Shown: positions 50,081-58,670 of the stretch, piece by piece | Layout of the letters: the number at the start of each line of letters is the position of its first letter | Position numbering within the stretch: the stretch's first letter is position 1 | From: Eisenbergiella tayi | GTDB lineage: Bacteria > Bacillota > Clostridia > Lachnospirales > Lachnospiraceae | Assembly (NCBI RefSeq): GCF_001881565.1 | Contig: NZ_MPDJ01000013.1 | Coordinates: 89,259-153,258 of the forward strand | Direction: 5' to 3' | Length of the DNA stretch: 64,000 bases | Program-made: the position numbers and the translations under genes | The notes under the pieces: generated by a model | Told to the model about the DNA's origin: nothing | The model's input: the letters and a program-made list of their open reading frames with translations, nothing else | Database searches by the model: none

Positions 50081-51565
50081 CTATCCTGCTCCTTTGCATT
50101 TTGAATATTTCCACTGCCTACTCTCAAAGTGTATTACATCCGTGTAGGATTTTGGCGGTGCGGTGAAATGTTCGGTGACAGCGGCAGTTACCTTGTCAAA
50201 GGTCTGTCCCTCGGTGATCTCCGGCAGTTCACGCGCAGGCTCCGGGGCGGTGTCGTCGGCGTCTGTTTTGAACGACGCCTTAAAGCGGCGATCAAGCTCT
50301 TTCCAGCCGGGGATCAGGATGGTTTTTCCCTTGGCGGTAAAGGTGTTCCCGGCACAGGTGAATGTAGCGGTGACAGCCTCGTACACATGGAGCGCGGCCA
50401 CGGCGCACAGCAGCTTGCAGCACACAAGGGACAGCAGTTTCTTTTCTCCCTCGGTCAGCCCGTCAAAGCCTCTCTGCACAAATTCCATTGTCGGGACAAT
50501 GGCGTGGTGGTCGCTTACCTTTTTGCTGTTCAGCACCCGGCCAAACTGCGGGGAGAGGTCAAGCCCCGCCGCAAAGGAAAGCATAGGCCACAGGCCGGAC
50601 ACAAGGCTTTCCGCCGTTGGCAGCATATCATCGGTCAAATACTGGCTGTCGGTGCGGGGATAGGTCAGCAGCTTCTTTTCATAGAGCTGCTGGGCATAGT
50701 CAAGGGTCTGCTTGGCGGTAAATCCAAACAGCCGGTTTGCCTCCCGCTGCAAGGTGGTGAGGTCATAGAGGCGGGGCGGCTGCTCCGTCTTTTTCTCCCG
50801 TGTTACCGACACACAAACGGCCTGTGCCGTTTCACAGGCGGCTTTCAGGGCCTTGGCGTCGTCTGCGTTTCCCATGCGTTCACTGGCCGCCTCCATGCCG
50901 CCCGCCGCGATCTGGACGATGTGGTATTTCTCTTTCTGAAAGCTGCTGATCTTGGCCTCCCGGTCAACCAGCATTTTCAGGGTCGGCGTCTGGACACGGC
51001 CCACGGTCAGGGTCTTGTGGTAGAGGATGGAGAAAAGTCTTGTCGCGTTGATCCCCACCAGCCAATCCGCCTGCGCCCGGCAAAGGGCCGACTGATACAA
51101 GTTGTCGTAGTCGGCCCCCGGTTTCAGGTGGGCAAAGCCGTCCTTGATGGCCGCGTCCTCCATGCTGGAAATCCAAAGGCGCTGAAACGGTTTCTTGCAG
51201 CCCGCCATCTGGTAGACAAAACGGAAAATCAATTCCCCCTCGCGCCCGGCGTCGGTGGCGCACACAAGGCCGGTGACATCGGGGCGCTTCATCAAAGAAC
51301 GCAGGGTGTCAAACTGCTTTTTCTTATCGTCGGGAATGATGTACTGCCATTGCTGCGGCAGAATCGGCAGGTCGTCATAGCGCCATTTTTTGAAACGCTC
51401 GTCATAAGTCCCGGCGTCGGCAAGGGAAACAAGGTGGCCGATACACCAGCTCACCAGATAGCCGTTTCCCTCCATATAGCCGTCCTGTTTCTTGTCCGCG
51501 CCGATCACGCCCGCAATGCTGCGGGCGACGCTTGGTTTCTCTGCAATTACTAACTGATAGCTCAT
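50081..51565 (-). pseudogene. Topoisomerase III gene of ICE-A, 5' part (split by IME)
   Basis: Native sequence is 51565-50141 (475 codons): VIAEKPSVARSIAGVIG, ATDAGREGELIFRF and catalytic LLTYPRTDSQYL, ending ...TAPPKSYT. The last 19 codons to 50081 (DVIHFESRQWKYSK...) are IME sequence. The fragment keeps the catalytic core but lacks the C-terminal zinc finger. Residual activity is possible but unproven. It overlaps the DUF4366 gene by 4 bases. Confidence 0.9.
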
Positions 51566-52323
51566 ACTTCGTCCTCCTTATTTCCATCTTCACTTGTCAT
51601 ATCCTCGTCCGGCTCCGGGGCTTCGTCCTCGTCGTCCTCGTCCTCTCCAAAGTCATACTCGGCCAGATCGTCATTGCCTGTGGTGTCGGCTTTTTCCTTT
51701 TTGAATTTCAGGAAGTAGAGGGCTGCGCCGCCGCCCAGCAGCACCACCACAAAGAACACCACAAGGCCGCCCATGCCGCTTGGCTTTTCCTCCTGCGGCT
51801 TTTCTTCCTCCGGCTGGGGCTTCGGCTCTGGCCCATTGCAGGCGGTCAGGTTGTTTTTACAGACCGGGCAGGCCGTATTGACGGCCCCGGCTTGACATTT
51901 GGCCGTACAGTTGCAGACCTCCGGCTCTTTTTTCCCGTCCTCCAACAAGGCTTGCAGGTCGGCGTCATCCACTTGGTTGAGGAAATGCACCGCCGTTTCC
52001 TTGTCCTCGTTGGCCCGGTCGATCAGGATGTAAAAATAATTCCCGGCCTTGGTGGTAACGGTGATAAGCTGCTTATCACCGAAAAAATCATCCACCAGCG
52101 CGGCGTTGCCCTGCGGGGTGACGGGTACGCCCTCCGGCTCCATGCCGCCGGTGGTAGGTTCTTCGGTTTCCTCCGGCACTTCTGCGGGGGCTTCGGTGGT
52201 TTCCGGCAGCGGCACCGGGTCAGGGTCAGCGCCCCCGGCGTAGGCGGTAACGGTCGTGGTCGCCATGCAGAGCGCAGCGGCCACAGCCAGCGTCAAAGTG
52301 CGGAACAGTTTAGATTTCTTCAT
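51562..52323 (-). CDS. DUF4366 surface-exposed membrane protein (ICE-A)
   Basis: 253 residues from ATG 52323 (MKKSKLFRTLTLAVAAALCMATTTVTAYA signal-like start). The LVDDFFGDKQLITVTTKAGNYFYI domain, Cys cluster CNCTAKCQAGAVNTACPVC, a C-terminal membrane span and a very acidic tail follow. It is homologous throughout to ICE-B 33735-34436. The start upstream at 52392 was rejected because it lies within the DUF4315 gene without a ribosome binding site. Confidence 0.8.
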   Translation of the reverse strand: MKKSKLFRTLTLAVAAALCMATTTVTAYAGGADPDPVPLPETTEAPAEVPEETEEPTTGGMEPEGVPVTPQGNAALVDDFFGDKQLITVTTKAGNYFYILIDRANEDKETAVHFLNQVDDADLQALLEDGKKEPEVCNCTAKCQAGAVNTACPVCKNNLTACNGPEPKPQPEEEKPQEEKPSGMGGLVVFFVVVLLGGGAALYFLKFKKEKADTTGNDDLAEYDFGEDEDDEDEAPEPDEDMTSEDGNKEDEV

Positions 52324-52567
52324 GGGCGCTGTCCTCCTGTTCAAAGTCCGGGATCGGGGCCGGAGCCGCCTGCAACGCGCCGCCGCGCACAAAGGCGGCG
52401 AACTCCTGCGGGGTCATGTTGAGGCCGCGCACAAGCTGGACGATCTGCAAGTTTTCCTGTTCGGTCTTGGCCGCTTCCAGCTCCCGAAGCTGCTTTTGCA
52501 GCTCCGCGATCTTGCCCTTGGTTTTCTCAATATCCTTTTCAATGCGCTCCAATTTGTTCATTGCCAT
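52310..52567 (-). CDS. DUF4315 protein (ICE-A)
   Basis: 85 residues, MAMNKLERIEKDIEKTKGKIAELQKQLREL, a coiled coil with a conserved LQIVQLVRGLNMTPQEFAAF region. AAAGGAGTAA precedes the ATG. Homologue of ICE-B 33464-33742. It overlaps DUF4366 by 14 bases. Function unknown. Confidence 0.8.
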   Translation of the reverse strand: MAMNKLERIEKDIEKTKGKIAELQKQLRELEAAKTEQENLQIVQLVRGLNMTPQEFAAFVRGGALQAAPAPIPDFEQEDSAHEEI

Positions 52568-52590
52568 AGTGATTTACTCCTTTCTGGCGT

Positions 52591-54546
52591 TTAAGGCAAA
52601 CGCCCGTAACAATAAAAATGCTGCTGCCAGTAGCTTGAATTGAGGTTTGTGTAGGAAATAGGGTCGCCGCAGTGCAGCATGACCGAATTTCCCACATACA
52701 GCCCCACATGGGACATCCCAGCAGTGTCATAAGTGCCGACGAAAAATACAAGGTCGCCGGGCTTGGCCTGCTCCGGGGAAACGGGGGTGCAGATGTTGTA
52801 AAGCCCCTGCGCCGTCTGGCGTCCCACATTCCATCCTGAATGATTGATAACCCAGCTAATGAAGCCGGAACAATCAAAGCTGGTGCTTGGGGAGCTGCCG
52901 CCCCACACATAAGGATAGCCCACATACTTTTCCGCCTCGGCAATCATGGCGGCAAAGGCTTCGTCCTTTAGCGCCTCCGGGGGGATTTCATAGTAGGTCG
53001 GCTCTTTCGGGGTGGAGGCGTGGGGATAGCTGCCGTTAGGGAACAGGTCTGGCCGGTTGCCCAAAGTCTGCATATAGGCAGCATAAAAGCCCATCTGTTC
53101 CTCGGTGAGAATGTAGATGGGCAGGTGGGACAGGTCAAAGTTTTCCAGCTTCACATTGCAGATATAGTAGGTGTAGGGGACTTCCACGGTGTAGGTGTTT
53201 CCCTCGCTGTCCGTCCTCGTTTCGGTGCGGTAGCGGGTTTCCGTTTCGATGGTCTGGGTCAGGATGTACTGCTTTTCAAAGAGCATGGCAAGGTCGCCCT
53301 GTACCTCCCCTAAAGTGAACACGCCGTTATGCAGCGCGGAGAGGATGGAGGTCAGCACATAGGGGTCATGCTTGATCTCGTCCAGATCGAAACGGTATTC
53401 ATCATAGCCGGGGTGCAGGCTTTCGTAGTTGTCAAGTTCGTGCTGTAAGTCTGCTTCCAGTGCGGCATAGGCGGCTTCGGCTCCCAGCATATCGCTGTCC
53501 TCGGAGAGATAGGAGGTGGCGGCAAGGCCCGTCCCGGTGCTGCCAAACATGGCGGTGCAGGATTGCAGGCCGCCCATCACCAGCAGGAGCATGAGGCCCA
53601 CGCCGCCGACGATCAGCGCCCCTTTCCAGTGCCGGGCGGCAAAGGACGCGGCCTGTCTGCTTTTCTCTGCGGCTTTCTTGGCTGCGGCAGCCGTGGTCTT
53701 GGCGGTGCTTGCGGCCCCCTGTGCGGTCTGGCCCGCCGCCCTTGCTGCCTTGGCATATTCCCGTTTGATGTGCTGTTTCTGCCAGAAACGGGAAACGGGG
53801 TTCTTTGCCGCCTGCGCCAGCTCCGGGTTGTCCCGCAGGGATTTTTGATACGCAAACTCGGCGTTGGCGGCGATGGACTTTCGCTCAGCCTTGGCTGCGG
53901 CCCGGTAGGGTTTGAGCTTGTGGCGGTGGACGCCGCTGCGGATCATGCGGCCCGCCTGCCGTTCCGCCAGTTCCTCCCCCTTATGGCCGCCCTCCACGCC
54001 CACATTTTCGTGTTCTACCTCATGGATTTTTCCGTGGAGGTAAAGCCCGGCTTCCTGTATGGGACGGCTGGCCGGGTTTGGTTTGAGCTGGGGAGGGGCT
54101 TTCTCCACCTTGTCAAAATACAGCCTGCTTTTGGCCTTGCCCTTGGCTTCGTCATAAACGGTTTCCTTTGTAATGACGCGCTTTTTCGGCAAGGCTTCTT
54201 TGGCCGCTTCCAGCTGATCCGCCCGTTTTTCTGCCTTTCTGATATACGGGGCCAGCTCCGGGGAGGCCCGTTCCTCGGCGGTAAACTGCAACCGGGAAAC
54301 AGGGCCGGTGACCTGCGCCACGGTTTCCCCGGCGTCCTTGGCCGCTTTCTTTGCCTTGTGGCGGTCGTGCAGTTCGTCCGCCCGTTCCAGTATTTTTTCC
54401 GCCGCGCCCTCCGGCTGGGCGGTGTATTCCTGCTCGGCCTCCCGGCTGGACACATTGACGCTTTCGCCGGTGGTCTGGTTATCCAGCGTCAGGCCGTCGC
54501 GGGTCATGTGCTGCGTTACCTTGTCGCGGAGTTTTAAGGGTTCCAT
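52591..54546 (-). CDS. CD1107-family protein with NlpC/P60 peptidoglycan hydrolase domain (ICE-A)
   Basis: 651 residues: charged coiled N-terminal half, one membrane segment (GALIVGGVGLMLLLVMGG, ~310-330), an extracellular linker and a C-terminal NlpC/P60 domain (FDCSGFISWVINHSG, then SHVGLYVG). It is the VirB1-like wall-opening enzyme. The first ~480 residues align with ICE-B's protein but the catalytic domain belongs to a different family. The ATG overlaps the methylase stop by 13 bases. Confidence 0.87.
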   Translation of the reverse strand: MEPLKLRDKVTQHMTRDGLTLDNQTTGESVNVSSREAEQEYTAQPEGAAEKILERADELHDRHKAKKAAKDAGETVAQVTGPVSRLQFTAEERASPELAPYIRKAEKRADQLEAAKEALPKKRVITKETVYDEAKGKAKSRLYFDKVEKAPPQLKPNPASRPIQEAGLYLHGKIHEVEHENVGVEGGHKGEELAERQAGRMIRSGVHRHKLKPYRAAAKAERKSIAANAEFAYQKSLRDNPELAQAAKNPVSRFWQKQHIKREYAKAARAAGQTAQGAASTAKTTAAAAKKAAEKSRQAASFAARHWKGALIVGGVGLMLLLVMGGLQSCTAMFGSTGTGLAATSYLSEDSDMLGAEAAYAALEADLQHELDNYESLHPGYDEYRFDLDEIKHDPYVLTSILSALHNGVFTLGEVQGDLAMLFEKQYILTQTIETETRYRTETRTDSEGNTYTVEVPYTYYICNVKLENFDLSHLPIYILTEEQMGFYAAYMQTLGNRPDLFPNGSYPHASTPKEPTYYEIPPEALKDEAFAAMIAEAEKYVGYPYVWGGSSPSTSFDCSGFISWVINHSGWNVGRQTAQGLYNICTPVSPEQAKPGDLVFFVGTYDTAGMSHVGLYVGNSVMLHCGDPISYTNLNSSYWQQHFYCYGRLP

Positions 54547-55325
54547 ATCCGATCACCTCCTTGCTGTCTGTTCCGGCAGCGCCCGGTTTCGATCTCTGCA
54601 ATATAGCGCAGGATGGGGTACACCTGCGGGGGAACAACTGCGTTTCCCAAAGTCTTTAACCTCTTTGCCACATTCGCCGGCGGGTCGCTGATTAAGTACG
54701 GGATTTGCGCCGGTTCTTTGGCCCACATGGAATGTCCGTCCATCTCCGGGGGAATCCCATCAGCCATTCCACCCAGTCGGGGTTCAGTTTCACATCCCCC
54801 GTGTCGCTGGCAAGGGGCGTGGGAAGCAGCATGGCCGATGATGAAAGTTCTTTTGCGCTCATGCCATGCGCCGACGGCGACAGCAGGAAGTACGAAAACC
54901 CTAACGGCGTAGCCTGCCTGCTCCAAGTCAAAAACCGTCTTGTCGAGCCCCAGATGGATGAAGCCAGCAACATTTTCTCCAAGCACCCAAGAGGGGTGCA
55001 GTTCCCGGATAACGCGGAGCATTTCGGGCCATAAATACCGTTCGTCCTCAAATCCTCTTTGTTTCCCGGCGCTGGAAAAGGGCTGGCAGGGGAATCCCCC
55101 GGAAATAAGTGTGGTGGTTTCTCGTCCTGTTTTTTCAAAAAATGCCTCCTTTGTCACTGTGGTAATGTCCCGGAATTTTGGTACCTGCGGCCAGTGCTTT
55201 TTCAAAACTTCCATCGGGAAATCTGCCCATTCGCACTGGCATACGGTGGTAAACCCTGCGGCTTCTGCCGCAAGGTCGATCCCGCCGATCCCAGAAAACA
55301 GGCTGAAATGTGTTAAGGCGCTCAT
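54534..55325 (-). CDS. Orphan C5-cytosine DNA methyltransferase (ICE-A)
   Basis: 263 residues with motif I FSGIGG (10-15), catalytic PCQPFS (C80), motif VI-like GENV and the C-terminal NAVVPPQV motif, i.e. a Dcm-type enzyme. No cognate endonuclease is present. It overlaps the VirB4 stop by 4 bases. ICE-B has an unrelated beta-class methylase here, so the slot has been exchanged. Confidence 0.9.
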   Translation of the reverse strand: MSALTHFSLFSGIGGIDLAAEAAGFTTVCQCEWADFPMEVLKKHWPQVPKFRDITTVTKEAFFEKTGRETTTLISGGFPCQPFSSAGKQRGFEDERYLWPEMLRVIRELHPSWVLGENVAGFIHLGLDKTVFDLEQAGYAVRVFVLPAVAVGAWHERKRTFIIGHAASHAPCQRHGGCETEPRLGGMADGIPPEMDGHSMWAKEPAQIPYLISDPPANVAKRLKTLGNAVVPPQVYPILRYIAEIETGRCRNRQQGGDRIWNP

Positions 55326-57727
55326 ACCGTCGCCCCCTCGCCTAACCGGGTCGTCATGATCTGGTAGAGCTGGGTATTTTTCGGGATGGGGTTCTTAAAG
55401 GGCAGGATCACATTTTCGTAAATGAGAAGTCCCTCGCCGGGTTCGGAATTGTCCACATACCGTAATTGCTGGGGCGAAATGTTCAGCCGTTCCGCAAGGA
55501 TTTTGCGGTCGCCGCTGGCCTGATTGAGCAGGCAGATAAAGTCGCTGTTTTCCAAAATGTTCTCAATTTCCGGGGAGGAAAGCAGGTCTTTTACATTCTG
55601 CGTCGCACCTGTGGGAATCCCGCCCCACTTACGAAAACGCTTCCAAATCTCGCAGGAAAAGGCCGCCGTCTGTTCCTCACGCAAAAGCAGATGGAACTCA
55701 TCACAGAAATACCATGTCGCCTTGCCCTTGCTGCGGTTTTGGGTGACGCGCCCCCAAATCTGGTCTTGGACAATGAGCATACCGATTTTCTTTAGCTGCT
55801 TGCCCAGCTCCTTGATGTCAAAGGCCACAATGCGGTTTTGAATGTCGATGTTGGTTCTGTGGTTGAACACATTTAAGCTGCCGGACACATACAGGTCAAG
55901 GGCCTTCGCCACCCGGTCGGCCTCCGGGATATGCTGGTCTAACAGGGCTTTGTGCAGGTCTGCAAGGATGGGCATATTTTCCGGCTTGGGGTCTGCCAGA
56001 TAAGGCCGATAGATCACCTGTACCGCCCTGTCGATCACCGTCTTTTCAATGGCTTCCAGCCCGTTCTTGCCGCCCATGACAAGCTCACAGAACGACAGCA
56101 CAAAGTCGGATTTCAAGGCCAGCGGGTTTTCATCCTCGGAGTAATTCAGGTTGATGTCCAGCGGGTTCACATAGTTTTTGCTGGTAGGCGACAGCTTCAC
56201 CACCTGCCCATGCAGCCGCTTCACAAGGGGGTAATACTCGGCCTCTGGATCACAGATATACACATCGTCCGGGGTGCAGAGGAACACGCTCACAATCTCG
56301 GATTTACAGCTCATACTTTTGCCGCTTCCCGGTGTCCCCAGCTTTAGCCCGTTGGGACACCTCGCCCGTTTGCGGTCGAGCATAATCATGTTGCCGGTCT
56401 TAGCGTTGATCCCGTAATACATGGCGTCGCCGCCCTGAAAAAGCTCCTGCGTCACAAAGGGGACGAACACGGCCACGCTGGAAGTCGTCAGGGAGCGTTC
56501 AATCTGGATGTGGCTGGCCCCCAGCGGCAGGCTGCTCATAAGCCCCTGTTCCTGCTGGTAGTCCAGCCGCACAAGGGAACAGTTGTATTTCTGGGCGATC
56601 CCGGCAGCCCAGAACACATCGTTTTCCAGCTTTTGCCGGGTGTCTGCGGTGTTCAGCACCAAAAAGGTAAGCTGGAACATCCTTTCATTCCGGCTCTGCA
56701 AGGTCTTTAGCAGCTCCTTGGCGTCCTGCCCGTAGGTGGCAAGGTCGCTGGGAAGAATGTCCATGTCGTAACCGCTGCGGACAGCCCGTTTCTGTTCCTG
56801 AATCTTCATGGCGTCAAGGTCGGTGATCTTGCGCTTGACCGTCTTAATGGCGTCGCTCTGGTCGATGGCCTGCACATGGAGGTTCACCACAATACCGTTT
56901 TCCGTGTTGAGAAAGTCGGCCAGCATTTCATCCGACAGCTCCGGGGAGAGGATTTGCAGAAAGCTCACCGCCCCGTATTTGCCGCCCAGCCCGAACATCC
57001 GGGCATTGCCGAAGCGGAACGAGGACGGGGCGATAAAGTCCTTGGTAGAAAGCCCCGACGGGGCAAGCCATTTCCAGTCAAAGGAGAACGGTTCCCCGTC
57101 CGGGTGGAAAATGCTGTGCATGACTTCCAGCCGTTCCTTTGCGTCCAGTCCCCACGCGGAGGCTCCCATGCTCTTGAAATAGCCCAAAAGGTCGGTTTCG
57201 ATCCGGCGCAGTCTGGCGCGGGCCATTTTCAGGCTGTCCGCCTCGATGGTATAGGTCATAAATTTCCGCTTCATCAGGCCGTTGTTCCCGTTCACAAGCT
57301 GGTCTTGCAAAATGTCGGAATACTCGCTGCGGATGTCGTCGAAGTCGTCCCCCTGCGCCCGGATTTCAAAGCTCTTGGCGTACTGCTTGGGGTCGATCTT
57401 GCGGTTGATAAAGGAAAACTGCACATGAATGGAGGCGTCCAGATAGTTGTAGAGGTCGCACAGGTTTTCAAAGATGGCGGTCTTGGTGTCCGCCTGCGCC
57501 AGTTGGTAGCTGATGTCCGTAAACTCAATGCACTTGGAAAAGGTGCGGGGCGTTACCCGGCATACGCCGTCCTGATACATGGCCTCATAGGGAATACTGG
57601 CCTGCGCCGAATGGGGCTTGCCGTCGCCCTTATACTTTCGGATGACGGCCTGAATCTCTTTCTTTTCGGCGCGGGTGAGCTTGACCGGTGCTTTTGCGCT
57701 CGTTTCGTTCTTTTGCTTTTTGGACAA
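55322..57727 (-). CDS. VirB4-like conjugation ATPase (ICE-A)
   Basis: 801 residues from the TTG at 57727 (AAAAGGAGG upstream). Walker A GTPGSGKSMSCK and Walker B YFCDEFHLLL are intact. The alignment with ICE-B runs end to end. A 148-bp stretch of it (56001-56148) reappears at 63853-64000 because of a suspected library chimera. Confidence 0.92.
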   Translation of the reverse strand: MSKKQKNETSAKAPVKLTRAEKKEIQAVIRKYKGDGKPHSAQASIPYEAMYQDGVCRVTPRTFSKCIEFTDISYQLAQADTKTAIFENLCDLYNYLDASIHVQFSFINRKIDPKQYAKSFEIRAQGDDFDDIRSEYSDILQDQLVNGNNGLMKRKFMTYTIEADSLKMARARLRRIETDLLGYFKSMGASAWGLDAKERLEVMHSIFHPDGEPFSFDWKWLAPSGLSTKDFIAPSSFRFGNARMFGLGGKYGAVSFLQILSPELSDEMLADFLNTENGIVVNLHVQAIDQSDAIKTVKRKITDLDAMKIQEQKRAVRSGYDMDILPSDLATYGQDAKELLKTLQSRNERMFQLTFLVLNTADTRQKLENDVFWAAGIAQKYNCSLVRLDYQQEQGLMSSLPLGASHIQIERSLTTSSVAVFVPFVTQELFQGGDAMYYGINAKTGNMIMLDRKRARCPNGLKLGTPGSGKSMSCKSEIVSVFLCTPDDVYICDPEAEYYPLVKRLHGQVVKLSPTSKNYVNPLDINLNYSEDENPLALKSDFVLSFCELVMGGKNGLEAIEKTVIDRAVQVIYRPYLADPKPENMPILADLHKALLDQHIPEADRVAKALDLYVSGSLNVFNHRTNIDIQNRIVAFDIKELGKQLKKIGMLIVQDQIWGRVTQNRSKGKATWYFCDEFHLLLREEQTAAFSCEIWKRFRKWGGIPTGATQNVKDLLSSPEIENILENSDFICLLNQASGDRKILAERLNISPQQLRYVDNSEPGEGLLIYENVILPFKNPIPKNTQLYQIMTTRLGEGATV

Positions 57728-58079
57728 TAGCGTTGACCTCCTTTTCCATTTGGGATTGCCGCACAAGGGCGGTATAAGCGTTGTTGGTCTGGTAGGGCCG
57801 TTCCTTGGGCTGGATGAAGCAGCACTCTACGATCTGGCGTACCACCACTTCAAGGGGCTGGCCGTGTTTTTCGTAAAGCGCCAGCAGAAAGCCCGGCAGC
57901 ATGGCGAACACCATAATGAGCGCCGCCGCGCTGGTCGGGACGCGGCCCCGGATCAAAAAGAAAAGCGGGACGCCTACCAGCAGCGCACCGCCAAAACAAA
58001 TGAGCTGGCGTTTCGTCAGCCCGAATACTACCTTGGATTTGACCTTGGTTAAATCCTTGGGGACAGTTACATAAGCCAT
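57630..58079 (-). CDS. PrgI-family protein, VirB3-like (ICE-A)
   Basis: 149 residues, MAYVTVPKDLTKVKSKVVFGL..., with two adjacent membrane segments (ICFGGALLVGVPLFFLI and AALIMVFAMLPGFLLALY). Homologous to ICE-B 27574-27975. It overlaps the VirB4 start by ~98 bases, more than in ICE-B. Confidence 0.85.
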   Translation of the reverse strand: MAYVTVPKDLTKVKSKVVFGLTKRQLICFGGALLVGVPLFFLIRGRVPTSAAALIMVFAMLPGFLLALYEKHGQPLEVVVRQIVECCFIQPKERPYQTNNAYTALVRQSQMEKEVNAIVQKAKERNERKSTGQAHPRRKERDSGRHPKV

Positions 58080-58085
58080 AAAAAG

Positions 58086-58649
58086 TCACCTCGTTTCTGA
58101 TACGGACAGGGAAAAATCGCTGTCCACTTCATTGCCCCACACATCCCAGCCGGGGATTTTCTGTCTGGCAAACAGTTCTGCGCGGGGCAAGTCGCCCGCA
58201 AGCTCTATGATTTTCTCGCGGGTAATGTCTGGTTTCTTGCTGTGTTCCTCCACCGGGGAAATGATAAACTGATGGACGCTTTTGGAGTAACGCTTGGGAT
58301 GGCCCCGCTTGGCAAGCAGGCAGATTTCCGCGTTTCCTCTCGTCCAATAGCCCAGCCCGTAAAACCATGTGGGGCTTTTGCGGTTCAATTTCAGCCAGAC
58401 AAAGGCCACGGTCTTAAAGATGAAGCCCCACGCCTTAATCAGACGCAGCGCCTCCGGGAGCTGGGGGAAAGTTGCCCACAAAAACAAGAGGCAGTCTTTT
58501 TCCGCCAGCGTTTCCACCGGCAGGGCGCACAGCTCGTCAATGCTCATGGTGGGATAGTGATGTTCCGCCGCCCCTGTCCGTTTGCACTCATATCGCCACG
58601 GCGGGTCGGCGTAAAGGATGTTGTAGGTTTTCTTTTGTGTTTCCTCGAT
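58086..58649 (-). CDS. MT-A70-family adenine methyltransferase (ICE-A only)
   Basis: About 187 residues. The MT-A70 catalytic DPPW lies in YNILYADPPWRYEC, followed by SIDELCALPVETLAEKDCLLFLWAT and GHPKRYSKSVHQFI. The DPPW lies upstream of the first ATG (58547), so translation must begin earlier. Only ATC (58649) or ATA (58658) stand near GGAGG after the preceding gene's stop, so the start is non-standard or mutated. ICE-B lacks this gene between VirB6 and PrgI. It probably modifies ICE or host DNA. Confidence 0.75.
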   Translation of the reverse strand: MEETQKKTYNILYADPPWRYECKRTGAAEHHYPTMSIDELCALPVETLAEKDCLLFLWATFPQLPEALRLIKAWGFIFKTVAFVWLKLNRKSPTWFYGLGYWTRGNAEICLLAKRGHPKRYSKSVHQFIISPVEEHSKKPDITREKIIELAGDLPRAELFARQKIPGWDVWGNEVDSDFSLSVSETR

Positions 58650-58670
58650 AGCTGGTATTCCTCCTGTCTG

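Larger units (their letters stand above)
15412..50143. mobile_element. Mobilisable element (IME) inserted in ICE-A topoisomerase gene; itself split by ICE-B
   Basis: The left junction is in ...GGTATCTTC|TGTGAGTATTTG and the right in ...TTACATCC|GTGTAGGATTTTGG; both sides share GTG, the likely crossover core. Without ICE-B the element is ~6.7 kb. It carries TnpW, a MOBQ relaxase, an oriT, DUF3847, aac(6')-Im, aph(2'')-Ib, a small conserved gene and a TnpX-type serine recombinase, nearly all on the minus strand. It has no type IV secretion genes, so it would be mobilised by a helper such as ICE-A or ICE-B. Its AT-rich genes contrast with the GC-rich ICEs. Confidence 0.88.

Noticed and set aside
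50129..51553. 474-codon open frame on the plus strand
   Set aside because: It is antisense to the topoisomerase fragment, which has clear catalytic motifs; the open frame comes from GC-rich codons.
53563..54537. 324-codon open frame on the plus strand
   Set aside because: Antisense to the NlpC/P60 protein gene; composition is that of a shadow frame.
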